A DNA stretch of 64,000 bases from Allofournierella sp. (GCA_020025635.1 JAHHRU010000011.1:14493-78492), one strand, 5' to 3'. Counted from the stretch's first letter, positions 33,855-42,902 are shown. The notes: generated by a model from the sequence alone, not told the origin. Numbers and translations are program-made.

Positions 33855-35024
33855 ATGCGTCAGGATGAAAACCTGCATTATTTGGACAATGCGGCCACTA
33901 CAATGGTGGCAAAGCCGGTGGCGGATGCCATCTATAAAACCATGACCGAACACTGGGGGAACCCTTCCAGCCTGTATGGGCCGGGAAACGAGAGCAAGGC
34001 CCTGCTGGAGCGGGCCCGTGCCGCGGTGGCAGCCAGCATGGGCGCCAAGGCCGATGAGGTGTTCTTTACCGGCTGCGGTTCGGAGAGCAACAACATTGCG
34101 CTGCTGGGCGCGGTGGCGGCCCGCAAAAACTGGGGCAGTAAAATCGTTGTGAGCGGCTTTGAGCATCCCAGCGTGAGCCTGCCTTTAAAGCGGCTTTCAC
34201 AAGAGGGCTTTGACGTGGTGTTTGTGAACCCGGAGCCGGATGGGCGGCTGGACCTGGACAAGTTTGCCGCCCAGGTGGACAAAAACACCATCCTGGCAGC
34301 CTGCATGCATGTGAACAATGAAACCGGAGCCCGCAGCGATGTGAACACGCTGGCTCAAAAGGTGAAAGAGCGCAACAGCCGCACCGCTTTCCATGTGGAT
34401 GGCGTGCAGGCCTGGATGCGTGTGCCCACGGACCTTGCCGGCATCGACAGCTATACGGTGAGCGGCCATAAGATCCATGCGCCCAAGGGCGTGGGTGCGT
34501 TGTATCTGCGCAAAGGGCATAATATCATCCCGCCTTACCTGGGCGGCGGCCAGGAAAAGGGCCACACCGGCATGCAGGTGGCGGGCGTTCGGCCCGGCAC
34601 CGAAAACCTGCCCTATGCGGTGGGCCTTGCCACGGCGGCAAGCCTGATGCACAAAAACTTTAAAGAACGCAAGGCCCATCTGGCAAAGCTCAACGCCTGC
34701 CTGCGAAACAGCCTTGCGCAAATCCCGGAAATCGTGATAAACAGCCCGGATGATGCGGTGGAAGAAGTGCTGAACATCAGCACAGGCTGCATCCGCAGCG
34801 AAACCATGCTGCATTTTTTGGAAACAAAAAAGGTGTATGTGTCCAGCGGGTCTGCCTGTGCAAAAGGCGCATCCAGCCCGACCCTTGCGGCCATGGGCCT
34901 TTCGGAGCGGAGAATGGACACCGCCCTGCGCATCAGCCTTTGCGCAGACAACACACAGGAAGATATCGACGCACTGCTGGACGGCCTTCGGGAAGGTCTT
35001 GCCACACTGGCCCGGCTGCGATGA
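33855..35024 (+). CDS. Cysteine desulfurase (NifS/IscS family, probable ThiI partner)
   Basis: A 389-residue class V PLP enzyme that takes sulfur from cysteine as a persulfide. YLDNAATTMVA at the start, HVDGVQAWMRVP and SGHKIHAPKGVGALY (PLP lysine) are intact, and the catalytic cysteine is in VSSGSACAKGASS with the long mobile loop of class I desulfurases. The thiI gene follows after 27 bases. As in Bacilli, where a dedicated desulfurase sits beside a rhodanese-less ThiI, this protein probably hands sulfur directly to ThiI for 4-thiouridine formation. Confidence 0.92.
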   Translation: MRQDENLHYLDNAATTMVAKPVADAIYKTMTEHWGNPSSLYGPGNESKALLERARAAVAASMGAKADEVFFTGCGSESNNIALLGAVAARKNWGSKIVVSGFEHPSVSLPLKRLSQEGFDVVFVNPEPDGRLDLDKFAAQVDKNTILAACMHVNNETGARSDVNTLAQKVKERNSRTAFHVDGVQAWMRVPTDLAGIDSYTVSGHKIHAPKGVGALYLRKGHNIIPPYLGGGQEKGHTGMQVAGVRPGTENLPYAVGLATAASLMHKNFKERKAHLAKLNACLRNSLAQIPEIVINSPDDAVEEVLNISTGCIRSETMLHFLETKKVYVSSGSACAKGASSPTLAAMGLSERRMDTALRISLCADNTQEDIDALLDGLREGLATLARLR

Positions 35025-35051
35025 GGACATTTTGAAAAGAGGATGGAACAA

Positions 35052-36269
35052 ATGAAAGAAGTGATTTTGTGCTATCAGGGCGAAATGGCCCTGAAAGGAC
35101 TCAACCGGGCCAGCTTTGAGGCGGTCCTGAGCAAGATCCTGCGTTACCGCACCAAGGACCTGGGCAATTTCCGGGTTTACAAGGCACAGAGCACCATGTA
35201 TGTGGAGCCGAAGGATGAACAGGCCGAGCAGCTGGTGGGGGAAGCTTATGACCGTGTGCGCAAGGTGTTCGGCCTTGCCAATGTGACCCGTGCCGCCGTT
35301 TGCGAAAAGGATTTTGAGGTGATCAAAACCACCGCTGCCGAGTATCTGCGCGATCAGCTGAGAAACGCCAAGACCTTTAAGGTGGAGGCAAAGCGCTCGG
35401 ACAAGTCCTTCCCCATGAAGAGCCCGGAGCTTTGCCGGGAGCTGGGCGGCCATCTTCTGTCCTGCTATCCTCATCTGCGTGTGAATGTGAAAAATCCCGA
35501 TGTGACCGTGATGGTGGAGATCCGGGATTTCGGCGCTTATCTGCATGGCGCAAAGGAGCCCGGTGCAGGCGGTCTGCCGGTGGGCACCAGCGGCCGTGCC
35601 ATCAATATGCTTTCCGGCGGAATCGACAGCCCGGTGGCGGCCTGGTTCATGGCACGCCGAGGCCTTGCGCTGCATCACATCCACTTTGCAAGCCCGCCCT
35701 ACACCAGTGAGGCCGCAAAGCAGAAGGTGGTGGACCTGGCTCAGATCATCTGCGAGTATACCGGCAACTGCGTATTGTATGTGGTACCCTACACCGAGCC
35801 GCAGGAATACATCCGTGACAATGCGCCGGATGTGCTGTTCACCGTGCTCATGCGCCGCAGCATGATGCGCATTGCCAATAAGATCGCAAACAGCATTGAG
35901 GCAAAGGCCATCGTTACCGGCGAAAGCCTGGCCCAGGTGGCCAGCCAGACCCTGATGGCACTGGCCTGCACCGATTCCGCCCAGGATCTGCCGGTGCTTC
36001 GGCCGCTGATCGGCATGGACAAGAGCGAGATCATCGAGGTTTCCCGCAAGATCGGCGCCTTTGAAACCAGCATCCTTCCTTATGAGGACTGCTGCACCAT
36101 CTTCACCCCGCCTCACCCCAAAACGAAGCCCACTCTGGAAGAGATCGAAGCTGCCGAAGCCGGGATGCCCGGCCTTGCCCAGCTGGAAGAGAAGGCCGCC
36201 AATGAGGTTGAGCGCATCCGCATTGAAATGCGCAAGAAAAACCAGGAAGAAGACCTGTTCACGCTTTAA
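35052..36269 (+). CDS. thiI: tRNA 4-thiouridine synthetase
   Basis: A 405-residue tRNA sulfurtransferase making 4-thiouridine at position 8. It has an N-terminal ferredoxin-like region, a THUMP domain (about residues 60-165) and a PP-loop ATPase with LSGGIDSPVAAWFMARRG near 185. It ends there and lacks the C-terminal rhodanese domain of the E. coli enzyme, as is usual in Firmicutes; the desulfurase just upstream would supply sulfur. The ATG at 35052 has AGAGGA eight bases upstream; the in-frame ATG at 35043 overlaps that site. Confidence 0.92.
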   Translation: MKEVILCYQGEMALKGLNRASFEAVLSKILRYRTKDLGNFRVYKAQSTMYVEPKDEQAEQLVGEAYDRVRKVFGLANVTRAAVCEKDFEVIKTTAAEYLRDQLRNAKTFKVEAKRSDKSFPMKSPELCRELGGHLLSCYPHLRVNVKNPDVTVMVEIRDFGAYLHGAKEPGAGGLPVGTSGRAINMLSGGIDSPVAAWFMARRGLALHHIHFASPPYTSEAAKQKVVDLAQIICEYTGNCVLYVVPYTEPQEYIRDNAPDVLFTVLMRRSMMRIANKIANSIEAKAIVTGESLAQVASQTLMALACTDSAQDLPVLRPLIGMDKSEIIEVSRKIGAFETSILPYEDCCTIFTPPHPKTKPTLEEIEAAEAGMPGLAQLEEKAANEVERIRIEMRKKNQEEDLFTL

Positions 36270-36286
36270 TAAGGAGGACATGGGGG

Positions 36287-37561
36287 ATGAACGCGGAGAT
36301 CATTTGTGTGGGAACCGAGCTGCTGCTGGGTGAGATCCTGAACACCAACGCCAGATTTCTGGCAAGAGAGCTGGCCGAAGCAGGAATTGATGTGCTGCAT
36401 CAGCAGGTGGTGGGCGACAATGCCCAGCGCCTGGAACAGGCAGTGCGGGATGCCCGTGAGCGTGCGGAATTCCTGGTGCTTTGCGGAGGTCTTGGCCCAA
36501 CCGAAGACGACCTGACCAAACAGACGGTGGCACGCTGCTTCCAGGATGAGCTGGAGTATAACCCAAAGATCATGGAGCAGATCACCGCATATTTTGCCTC
36601 TACCGGGCGCACCACCCCCGAAAACAACCGCCGCCAGGCTTATGTGCCAAAAAACGGCGGCTGGATCCGCAACGACAACGGAACGGCCCCAGCGGTCTGG
36701 TTCCAGCAGGATGGCCGATATGCCCTGCTGCTGCCCGGCCCGCCCCGGGAGCTGGAGGGCATCTGGCTCGATCAGGTGCGCCCGGCTTTGCACCGCAGCT
36801 GCAGCCGGGTGCTGAACAGCCTTGTTCTGCGGGTGGCCGGCCTGGGCGAAAGCCATGTGGAGGAAAAGGTGGGACACCTGCTGAACGGCAGCAACCCCAC
36901 CGCAGCCATTTATGCAAAACCCGGTGATGTGCGCATCCGCATCACCGCTTCGGCCGACACCTCGATGGAGGCCCGGGCCATCTGCCGCAGCTATGCTTCC
37001 GGCTTTTATGACATTTTGGGGGATTTTATCTACGGTGAAGATGAAAATGATCTGGAGCACACGGTGGTCCATGTCTTCCAGAAAAAGCATCTGAGCCTTG
37101 CAACGGCCGAGAGCTGTACCGGCGGACTGGTGGCCCAGCGCATCACAGCGGTGCCCGGCTCCAGCGAAATGTTCGGCTATGGGTTTGTGACCTATGCCAA
37201 TGCCGCAAAAAAGAGCCTGCTGGGGGTGGATGCCCGCACGCTGGCTTTTAAAGGGGCGGTGAGCCCTGAAACGGCCGGACAGATGGCGGCAGGCGCTTTG
37301 AAGGAAAGCGGAGCCGATGTGGCGGTATCACTTACCGGGATCGCCGGCCCCGGCGGCGGGACACCGCAGAAGCCGGTGGGCCTGGTATATATGGGCATGG
37401 CCGCAAAGGATGAGGTCCTTGTCAAGAAGCTTCAGCTGGGCAGCCGTGACCGGCAGACCATCCGCCAGATGGCGTCCTGCGAAGCGCTGGATGCTGCCCG
37501 GCGGCTGGCACTGGGGCTGCCGGTGCCCGGTGCAGAGCCGGCGCCCCAGCTGGAAAAATAA
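36287..37561 (+). CDS. cinA: CinA / nicotinamide-nucleotide amidohydrolase family protein
   Basis: A 424-residue protein with the full CinA layout. The N-terminal MoCF-like domain (about residues 1-170) contains GTELLLGEILNTNARFLA and CGGLGPTEDDLTKQ. A KH-like linker domain spans about 180-255, and a C-terminal amidohydrolase domain about 260-420 carries TAESCTGGLVAQRI and LTGIAGPGGGTPQKPVG. It recycles NMN or ADP-ribose-type by-products; in other Firmicutes it is induced with competence. AAGGAGG sits nine bases before the ATG. The following gene begins with a degenerate version of this protein's KH and amidohydrolase domains. Confidence 0.93.
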   Translation: MNAEIICVGTELLLGEILNTNARFLARELAEAGIDVLHQQVVGDNAQRLEQAVRDARERAEFLVLCGGLGPTEDDLTKQTVARCFQDELEYNPKIMEQITAYFASTGRTTPENNRRQAYVPKNGGWIRNDNGTAPAVWFQQDGRYALLLPGPPRELEGIWLDQVRPALHRSCSRVLNSLVLRVAGLGESHVEEKVGHLLNGSNPTAAIYAKPGDVRIRITASADTSMEARAICRSYASGFYDILGDFIYGEDENDLEHTVVHVFQKKHLSLATAESCTGGLVAQRITAVPGSSEMFGYGFVTYANAAKKSLLGVDARTLAFKGAVSPETAGQMAAGALKESGADVAVSLTGIAGPGGGTPQKPVGLVYMGMAAKDEVLVKKLQLGSRDRQTIRQMASCEALDAARRLALGLPVPGAEPAPQLEK

Positions 37562-37594
37562 ACTGCTTTGATTGGAGCAATGAGGGAAAAAACT

Positions 37595-40390
37595 ATGCCA
37601 CAAATGGAACACAGCATCGTGCTGCGGGTGTTCGGCCCGGGAAAGACCCGCATCACCGAACTGATGCAGCATGCTGCAAAGGCGGGCTGCCCGGGGCTGA
37701 ACCTGCTCATGCGGGGCGGCGAATATGCCGTTTGCGTGACTGCCCGGGGTGAGACCGAGCAGGCCGCCCGAATCGAGTGCGCCCGCTGGCGGGAATATTT
37801 TATTCAGGAGCTGGGATCAGCCGTATTCAGTGAAAACGAAGACACCCATGAGCAGGTGACACTGCGTGCGCTGGCCGAAAAAGAGATCCTGTTTGTTGCG
37901 GCGGACCGGGAAACAGGCTTCCGGATCAACAGACAGATCCGGGACATCGAGGAGGCACGCGCAGTCTATGACTTTGGCAGTCAAAGCTTTGACAGTGCCA
38001 AAGCAGGCTCAGCCATTCGCCCGGACCGCCGTCTGGAACGCAAATATCCGAAGCTTCCGGTTCAGAGATCGGCCGGAACTGCCCAGGCTGCCCGCCGCAT
38101 GGCGGAAGCGGACTGGGCTGTGACCTACTGCCCGGCATCCCGCCGGGACCCGGCCTATGTGCTGGTTTGCGGAAAAAAACAGGTTTATCTGCGGGTCCTG
38201 CCTGCCGGCGACGAAGAGGAAGAACTGGCACTGGGCTGGATCATGGAAATTCTGCGCCGTCTGGCTTTGGGCATTGAGCAGGAGCCGGAAGTGGAGCGCT
38301 TTGCGTATGGCAAAGAGGCCCCTGCGCTGCTTGCCAAAGTTGCAGAGCATCGGCGGCCGGCTGCTGCGCCGCCCCGTGTGGTGGATGCGCAGGCCAGCCG
38401 GCTTTACAATGATGAGCTTACCGAAGAAGAACTCAGACCCGTGCGCAGGACCCGCTGGGGGCGGGTGGCCCTTTGCGTTTTGCTGGTAGCCGCCATTGCG
38501 GCAGGTGTGTTCTTTTTCTCCGGAACGCTGGGGGCTGACAAGGCCCTTCAGCCGGCTTTGCGCAGAGGATACGGCACCGCCGATTATGACAGCAGTGCAA
38601 GCCAGCTTCTGGCGGATGCCCAGAAAACCAGCCGGAACGTGGTGGCCTATCTGACCCTGCCCAATCTGCCCGGTGCATTCGTTTATTCCGGCGCGGATGA
38701 CCCGCAGCCCAGTGCCACGGTGCACGCGGCAGAAAATGACCGGGTGCGTGTGGGGGACAAAGTCCTTCCGGGCCAGCCCCGGTCAAACGTCCTGCTGGAC
38801 TGCCCGGCCGCGGCAATGGAAGGTCTGGATGCGCTGGACCAGCTGGAAAAGCTGGCTGACAACAGCGGCTTTACCATTTATACAACCGAGGGCGCCTTCC
38901 GCTATAAGACCACAGCGGTCTTTTACTGGGAGCCTTCTGAAACCGGCGAGACGTCTCTTGACCTTGCGCACCTTCAGGATCTTTCCAACTATCAGGATTA
39001 CCTGACCTTTGTGCTGGGGACCCGGGCCCGCAGCCTGTTCAGCATGCCGGCCGATGTGCGGGACAATGATTCCTTTGCCACCTTGGTGACCGATGCAGCG
39101 GATCGGCCGGGCCAGAAGCTGGTCATCACCGGCCGGCTGCTTCGCCCCAACGAGGCTGCCATCCTGTTTGGCCGTCAGATCGAAACCGCCGACGAACCGC
39201 TGATGCCCCTGTCCACCTATGGTGAGGGAGAGGTCCCGGCCATTCACACACTGGAACAGTACTGGCTCAACTGGTATGTGACCGGCGGTGCCCAGTCCAG
39301 TGAAATTCAGGCAGATGCGGGGATGCCCGATGAGGATCTGCAGCTTTCCGAGCTGGAAGAGCAGGGAAAACCGGAAGAGGGCACAGAACCGGCCCAGAGC
39401 CCGGAGCCTTCCCAGACTCCGGCACCCTCTGAAAGCCCGGAGCCCACAAAAACGCCCGGGCCTTCGGCCACCCCGAAGCCCACGGCAAAACCGGGAACCA
39501 CCCCGGAACCCACTGAGCAGCCCAAGGAAACACCGGCACCCACCCCGGTGCCCACTGAAGCACCCACTCCGGAACCTGTTCCTGAGGCTGCCCCAAAGCC
39601 GCCTTCCTCCCAGATCATTTCGGTTACCATGAATGGCGTCTGGCAGGAGATGGACCTTGTGGAATGCCTTGCCATGATCGCACGCAACGAGATGGGACCC
39701 AATGCCCCCACCGAAGCCTATAAGGCGCAGATCGTGGCGGCGCACAGCTGGATCCTGAGCCAGGGCCGTGCGCCAAGCGTGGCCGGCAGAGAGCCCAATG
39801 AAAAGATCCGCCAGGCAGCCCGCGAGGTGGCAAATCAGGTGCTCACCTACAATGGCGGTGTGGCGTTTACCCCTTATTACGCCAGCGCGGCCTTTGGCAC
39901 CAACTCCAGCGAAGATGTGTGGGGCGGTGCACGGCCTTATCTGGTGCCGGTGGAAAGCCCCTATGATAAGGACTATGCCACCAACTGGCAGAATACCCGT
40001 ACTTATTATAAGGACGAGGTGCTCTCCCGTGCGCAGGAGCGCCTGGGCATTGATCTTGCCGCTTACAGCGAGAACCCGGAAGACTGGATGGGGGATCTTG
40101 TAAAGAACGGCGGCGGCTATGTGGTGAGCATGCGGATCGGCGACCAGACCATCAGCGGCCGTCAGCTGCGGGAAAATGTGCTCAATGATGTGAATGGAAA
40201 AACCCTGCGCAGCGCCGCTTTTGACATTGTGTACGATGCAGGTGCCGAGGCTTTCCAGATCACGACCTATGGCTATGGCCATGGCTGCGGAATGAGCCAG
40301 ATGGGCGCAGTGGGCTATGCTTCCAATGGCTGGGGCTATGCGGACATCCTTGCCCATTACTATCCGGGCACTTCTCTTGTAACTCAGTAA
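37595..40390 (+). CDS. Multidomain fusion: degenerate CinA-like domain, membrane helix, sortase-B-like pseudoenzyme domain, SpoIID/LytB domain
   Basis: A 931-residue protein starting at the ATG eight bases behind GAGGG. Residues 1-230 align by eye with the KH and amidohydrolase part of cinA upstream: SIVLRVFGPGKTRI vs SLVLRVAGLGESHV, and LAEKEILFVAADRETG where cinA has AESCTGG, so the serine is lost. Residues 288-312 are a transmembrane helix. Residues 335-515 resemble sortase B (NVVAYLTLPNLPGAFVY, FTIYTTEGAFRYKTTAVFYW, QKLVITGRLL) but the His, Cys and Arg positions hold other residues. A Pro/Thr/Glu spacer (590-672) leads to a SpoIID/LytB domain (674-931) with NEMGPNAPTEAYKAQ (catalytic Glu) and GYGHGCGMSQMGA. 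SpoIID proteins cut peptidoglycan glycan strands lacking stem peptides. The cytosolic half may sense or dock something; that is inference. Confidence 0.8.
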   Translation: MPQMEHSIVLRVFGPGKTRITELMQHAAKAGCPGLNLLMRGGEYAVCVTARGETEQAARIECARWREYFIQELGSAVFSENEDTHEQVTLRALAEKEILFVAADRETGFRINRQIRDIEEARAVYDFGSQSFDSAKAGSAIRPDRRLERKYPKLPVQRSAGTAQAARRMAEADWAVTYCPASRRDPAYVLVCGKKQVYLRVLPAGDEEEELALGWIMEILRRLALGIEQEPEVERFAYGKEAPALLAKVAEHRRPAAAPPRVVDAQASRLYNDELTEEELRPVRRTRWGRVALCVLLVAAIAAGVFFFSGTLGADKALQPALRRGYGTADYDSSASQLLADAQKTSRNVVAYLTLPNLPGAFVYSGADDPQPSATVHAAENDRVRVGDKVLPGQPRSNVLLDCPAAAMEGLDALDQLEKLADNSGFTIYTTEGAFRYKTTAVFYWEPSETGETSLDLAHLQDLSNYQDYLTFVLGTRARSLFSMPADVRDNDSFATLVTDAADRPGQKLVITGRLLRPNEAAILFGRQIETADEPLMPLSTYGEGEVPAIHTLEQYWLNWYVTGGAQSSEIQADAGMPDEDLQLSELEEQGKPEEGTEPAQSPEPSQTPAPSESPEPTKTPGPSATPKPTAKPGTTPEPTEQPKETPAPTPVPTEAPTPEPVPEAAPKPPSSQIISVTMNGVWQEMDLVECLAMIARNEMGPNAPTEAYKAQIVAAHSWILSQGRAPSVAGREPNEKIRQAAREVANQVLTYNGGVAFTPYYASAAFGTNSSEDVWGGARPYLVPVESPYDKDYATNWQNTRTYYKDEVLSRAQERLGIDLAAYSENPEDWMGDLVKNGGGYVVSMRIGDQTISGRQLRENVLNDVNGKTLRSAAFDIVYDAGAEAFQITTYGYGHGCGMSQMGAVGYASNGWGYADILAHYYPGTSLVTQ
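39366..39606 (+). repeat. Pro/Thr/Glu-rich low-complexity spacer coding region
   Basis: Irregular PEPTxTP-type units, about 80 residues, linking the sortase-like and SpoIID domains; probably an extended wall-spanning linker. Confidence 0.7.
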
Positions 40391-40392
40391 AA

Positions 40393-40440
40393 AAATCAGG
40401 GCCTGTAACGCAAAACTGCGGGGCAGGTCCTGATTTCTGT
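40393..40440 (+). terminator. Intrinsic terminator after the SpoIID fusion gene
   Basis: AAATCAGGGCCTG / CAGGTCCTGATTT (one G-T pair), 18-base loop, weak T tail. Confidence 0.6.
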
Positions 40441-40500
40441 TTGATGGCGAAGAGAATGGAGTGGAAATTTGTGCATACAGCCAATTCTTGGTGAATTTTC

Positions 40501-40528
40501 TTGCCATAATGGAAAATCTGGGTATAAT
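40501..40528 (+). promoter_or_regulatory. Sigma-A promoter of the LCP gene
   Basis: TTGCCA, 16-base spacer, TATAAT, about 75 bases before the ATG. Confidence 0.7.
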
Positions 40529-40601
40529 AATAGTTGTAACTTTTTTGAAACCATTTCAAAAATCAACACAAACAACAAAAAAGGAAAGAGGAACCACCGG
40601 A

Positions 40602-41768
40602 ATGAATCAAAATAAAAAGAAAATCACCGGCGTAAAAGTCTTCCTGCTGATATTGGCAGCGGCACTTCTTGCTGCCTGCGGCTATGTGTGGCATTTGTAC
40701 AGTCAGGTAGCCCCGGCCCTGGATAAGGGCGAGGCAGGCGAATTGAATCTGCCCCAGGATACGGATATCGAAGCGGGCGGCGAAAACTTTTACAATATGC
40801 TGCTGCTGGGCATCGATTATGATGCAGAGGCGGGTGACCGGGAATACAGCGAAGGAAAAGGCATGACCGATGTGATCATGTATGTGCAGATCAATCGGGA
40901 TACCGGCATGGTGAATGTGCTTCAGATCCCCCGTGATACCTATTACGGCGAGGATATGGGCGGCGGCATTAAGGCCCGCCGTGCAAAGATCAATGAGGTC
41001 TATGCCAACGGCCCGGATCAGGAAAACAAGATCAACAATGTGGCCAACAAAATTTATGAGCTGTTCAAGCTGCCGGTGGATTCTTATGTGACCATCGATA
41101 TGCAGGCTTTCAAGGCCATGCTGAACAACATGGGCGGCGTGGATATGTATGTGCCGTGGGAGATCGTGACCGTTGATAAAAAAACCGGCACCGAAAACAC
41201 GGTTTGCGGCAAGGGCTGGCACCGCATCAGCGGTGATACCGCCGAGCTGATCCTGCGCAACCGCAACTATGCGCAGGCAGACTACAAGCGCCTGGAGACC
41301 CAGCAGTATTTCTATGCCTCGCTGGTCAAGACCTTCCTTGAGGAATACAACCTGGCCGATTATTACAACACCTGCAAGGTTGTGGCACACTATGTGAACA
41401 CCGATCTTGACATCACCGAGATCTGGGGCCTTTATGCGACCATGCTGAAAATCAAGCCCGAGAACATCTACATCGTCCGCGCACCGGGCGGTGCGGCCAA
41501 TATCAACGGCCACGAGCAGGTTTATTATGTGGACCGGGAAAACTGTGCCCGCATTTTGAATGAGCATTTCCGGGATGCAGAGCACCCGGTCCCGGCCGAA
41601 AAGCTGGGCCTTGTTACAGGGCAGAAATATCTGTACGGCATGAACGTGGACGAGGGCCGCACCATGGGCAGCGTGATCGCCAGCAGCGAAGAGTCCGGCA
41701 AAGAGGATGCTTCCAGCGCAGAAAGCGCTGTGGAGCCGAGCGGGACCTTGGACGAAAAAGCCGGATAA
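40602..41768 (+). CDS. LytR-CpsA-Psr (LCP) family cell-wall glycopolymer transferase
   Basis: A 388-residue membrane-anchored enzyme. One N-terminal helix (about residues 11-30) is followed by the LCP domain: LLLGIDYDAEAG, then GMTDVIMYVQINRDTGMV and VLQIPRDTYY (Arg ligands of the polyprenyl phosphate), ending with LRNRNYAQADYKRLETQQ. LCP proteins attach teichoic-acid-like or capsular polymers to peptidoglycan. The C-terminal 30 residues are Ser/Glu-rich and disordered. The ATG at 40602 has GGAAAGAGGA upstream; the longer frame from 40461 would read through the promoter. It is a natural partner for the glycan made by the 15.7-23.3 kb locus. Confidence 0.9.
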   Translation: MNQNKKKITGVKVFLLILAAALLAACGYVWHLYSQVAPALDKGEAGELNLPQDTDIEAGGENFYNMLLLGIDYDAEAGDREYSEGKGMTDVIMYVQINRDTGMVNVLQIPRDTYYGEDMGGGIKARRAKINEVYANGPDQENKINNVANKIYELFKLPVDSYVTIDMQAFKAMLNNMGGVDMYVPWEIVTVDKKTGTENTVCGKGWHRISGDTAELILRNRNYAQADYKRLETQQYFYASLVKTFLEEYNLADYYNTCKVVAHYVNTDLDITEIWGLYATMLKIKPENIYIVRAPGGAANINGHEQVYYVDRENCARILNEHFRDAEHPVPAEKLGLVTGQKYLYGMNVDEGRTMGSVIASSEESGKEDASSAESAVEPSGTLDEKAG

Positions 41769-41785
41769 CCGAACAGCAAACCAGG

Positions 41786-41828
41786 CTCCCTCGGCAGCCG
41801 GCCGATGCCGGCCCGGGGGAGTTTTTTG
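41786..41828 (+). terminator. Intrinsic terminator after the LCP gene
   Basis: Nested stem CTCCC...GCCGGC-CGAT-GCCGGC...GGGAG then TTTTTT. Confidence 0.8.
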
Positions 41829-41871
41829 AACCAGCAATGCCGGCCGGGTGCCGGAGAAAGGGAAAAAGAAT

Positions 41872-42837
41872 ATGAAAATCGTTGTGATGGACGGATACGC
41901 CCTGAACCCTGGTGATCTTAGCTGGAAAGGCTTTGAAGACCTGGGGGAGCTGACCGTATATGAGCGCACACCCTATAATGATGAGGGAAAAGAAACGGTT
42001 CGCCGTGCAAAAGGCGCACAGGCACTGCTGATCAACAAAACACCCATGACCCGCAAGGTGATCGAACAGCTTGCCCCGGAGCTTCAGTATATTGGGGTGC
42101 TGGCCACCGGCTACAATGTGGTGGACCTGGAAGCCGCGCAGGAATACGGCGTAACCGTGACCAATGTGCCGGCATACAGCACCACAGCGGTGGCCCAGTT
42201 CACCATGGCCCTGCTTTTGGAGCTTTGCCACCGGATAGGGGACCACAGTCGGGCCGCCAAAGCGGGCCGCTGGGCTCAGAGCCCGGATTTCTGTTATTGG
42301 GACAGCCCCCTGATAGAGCTTTGCGGCAAAACCATGGGCATCATCGGTTACGGCCGCATCGGCAAGGGCGTGGCCCGGCTGGCATCGGCATTCGGCATGA
42401 AGGTGATCGCCTATACCCGCAGCGGCAGAGGCGATGAATTTGCCCGGCCGGTGAGCCTGGAGGAGCTGTTTGCAGAAAGTGATGTGATCAGCCTGCACTG
42501 CCCGCTGTTCCCAGAAACAAAGGGTATTATTTGCAAGGAGAACATTGCAAAAATGAAGGATGGTGTGTTTATCCTCAACACCTCCCGGGGGCCGCTGATC
42601 GTTCCGGAGGATCTTGCAGAAGCTTTGGAAAGCGGTAAGGTTGCCGGTGCGGCGGTGGATGTGCTGGAAAGTGAGCCGCCCCGGGCAGACGACCCTCTGC
42701 TGCTCCAGCCCGGATGCATCGTAACGCCCCACATCGCCTGGGCACCCAAGGAAAGCCGCCAGCGCCTGATGGACATTGCAGTGGAAAATCTGCGCCGCTT
42801 CCTGGCCAAAGACCCCCAGAACGTGGTGGAACCGTAA
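41872..42837 (+). CDS. D-2-hydroxyacid dehydrogenase (glycerate dehydrogenase-like)
   Basis: A 321-residue NAD-dependent enzyme. The Rossmann motif is GKTMGIIGYGRIGKGVA (about residue 145). Catalytic Arg is in LNTSRGPLI, Glu in VDVLESEPPR and His in TPHIAWAPKESR. The last motif (HIAWAP) is typical of hydroxypyruvate/glyoxylate reductases (HprA-type) and less so of SerA or lactate dehydrogenases. No ACT domain is present. The ATG at 41872 is behind GAGAAAGGGAAAAAG. It lies alone between two terminators. Substrate choice among hydroxypyruvate, glyoxylate and other 2-keto acids is uncertain. Confidence 0.88.
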   Translation: MKIVVMDGYALNPGDLSWKGFEDLGELTVYERTPYNDEGKETVRRAKGAQALLINKTPMTRKVIEQLAPELQYIGVLATGYNVVDLEAAQEYGVTVTNVPAYSTTAVAQFTMALLLELCHRIGDHSRAAKAGRWAQSPDFCYWDSPLIELCGKTMGIIGYGRIGKGVARLASAFGMKVIAYTRSGRGDEFARPVSLEELFAESDVISLHCPLFPETKGIICKENIAKMKDGVFILNTSRGPLIVPEDLAEALESGKVAGAAVDVLESEPPRADDPLLLQPGCIVTPHIAWAPKESRQRLMDIAVENLRRFLAKDPQNVVEP

Positions 42838-42902
42838 AAAAATAATATCTCGCCTTTTGAGGCTCAGGGGGCCTGAAAGAGCGGGATGTTTTTAAAAATC
42901 AG

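Noticed and set aside
34197..36281. Minus-strand open frame of 694 codons opposite the desulfurase and thiI genes
   Set aside because: It spans two certain plus-strand genes and their gap; composition is that of a shadow frame.
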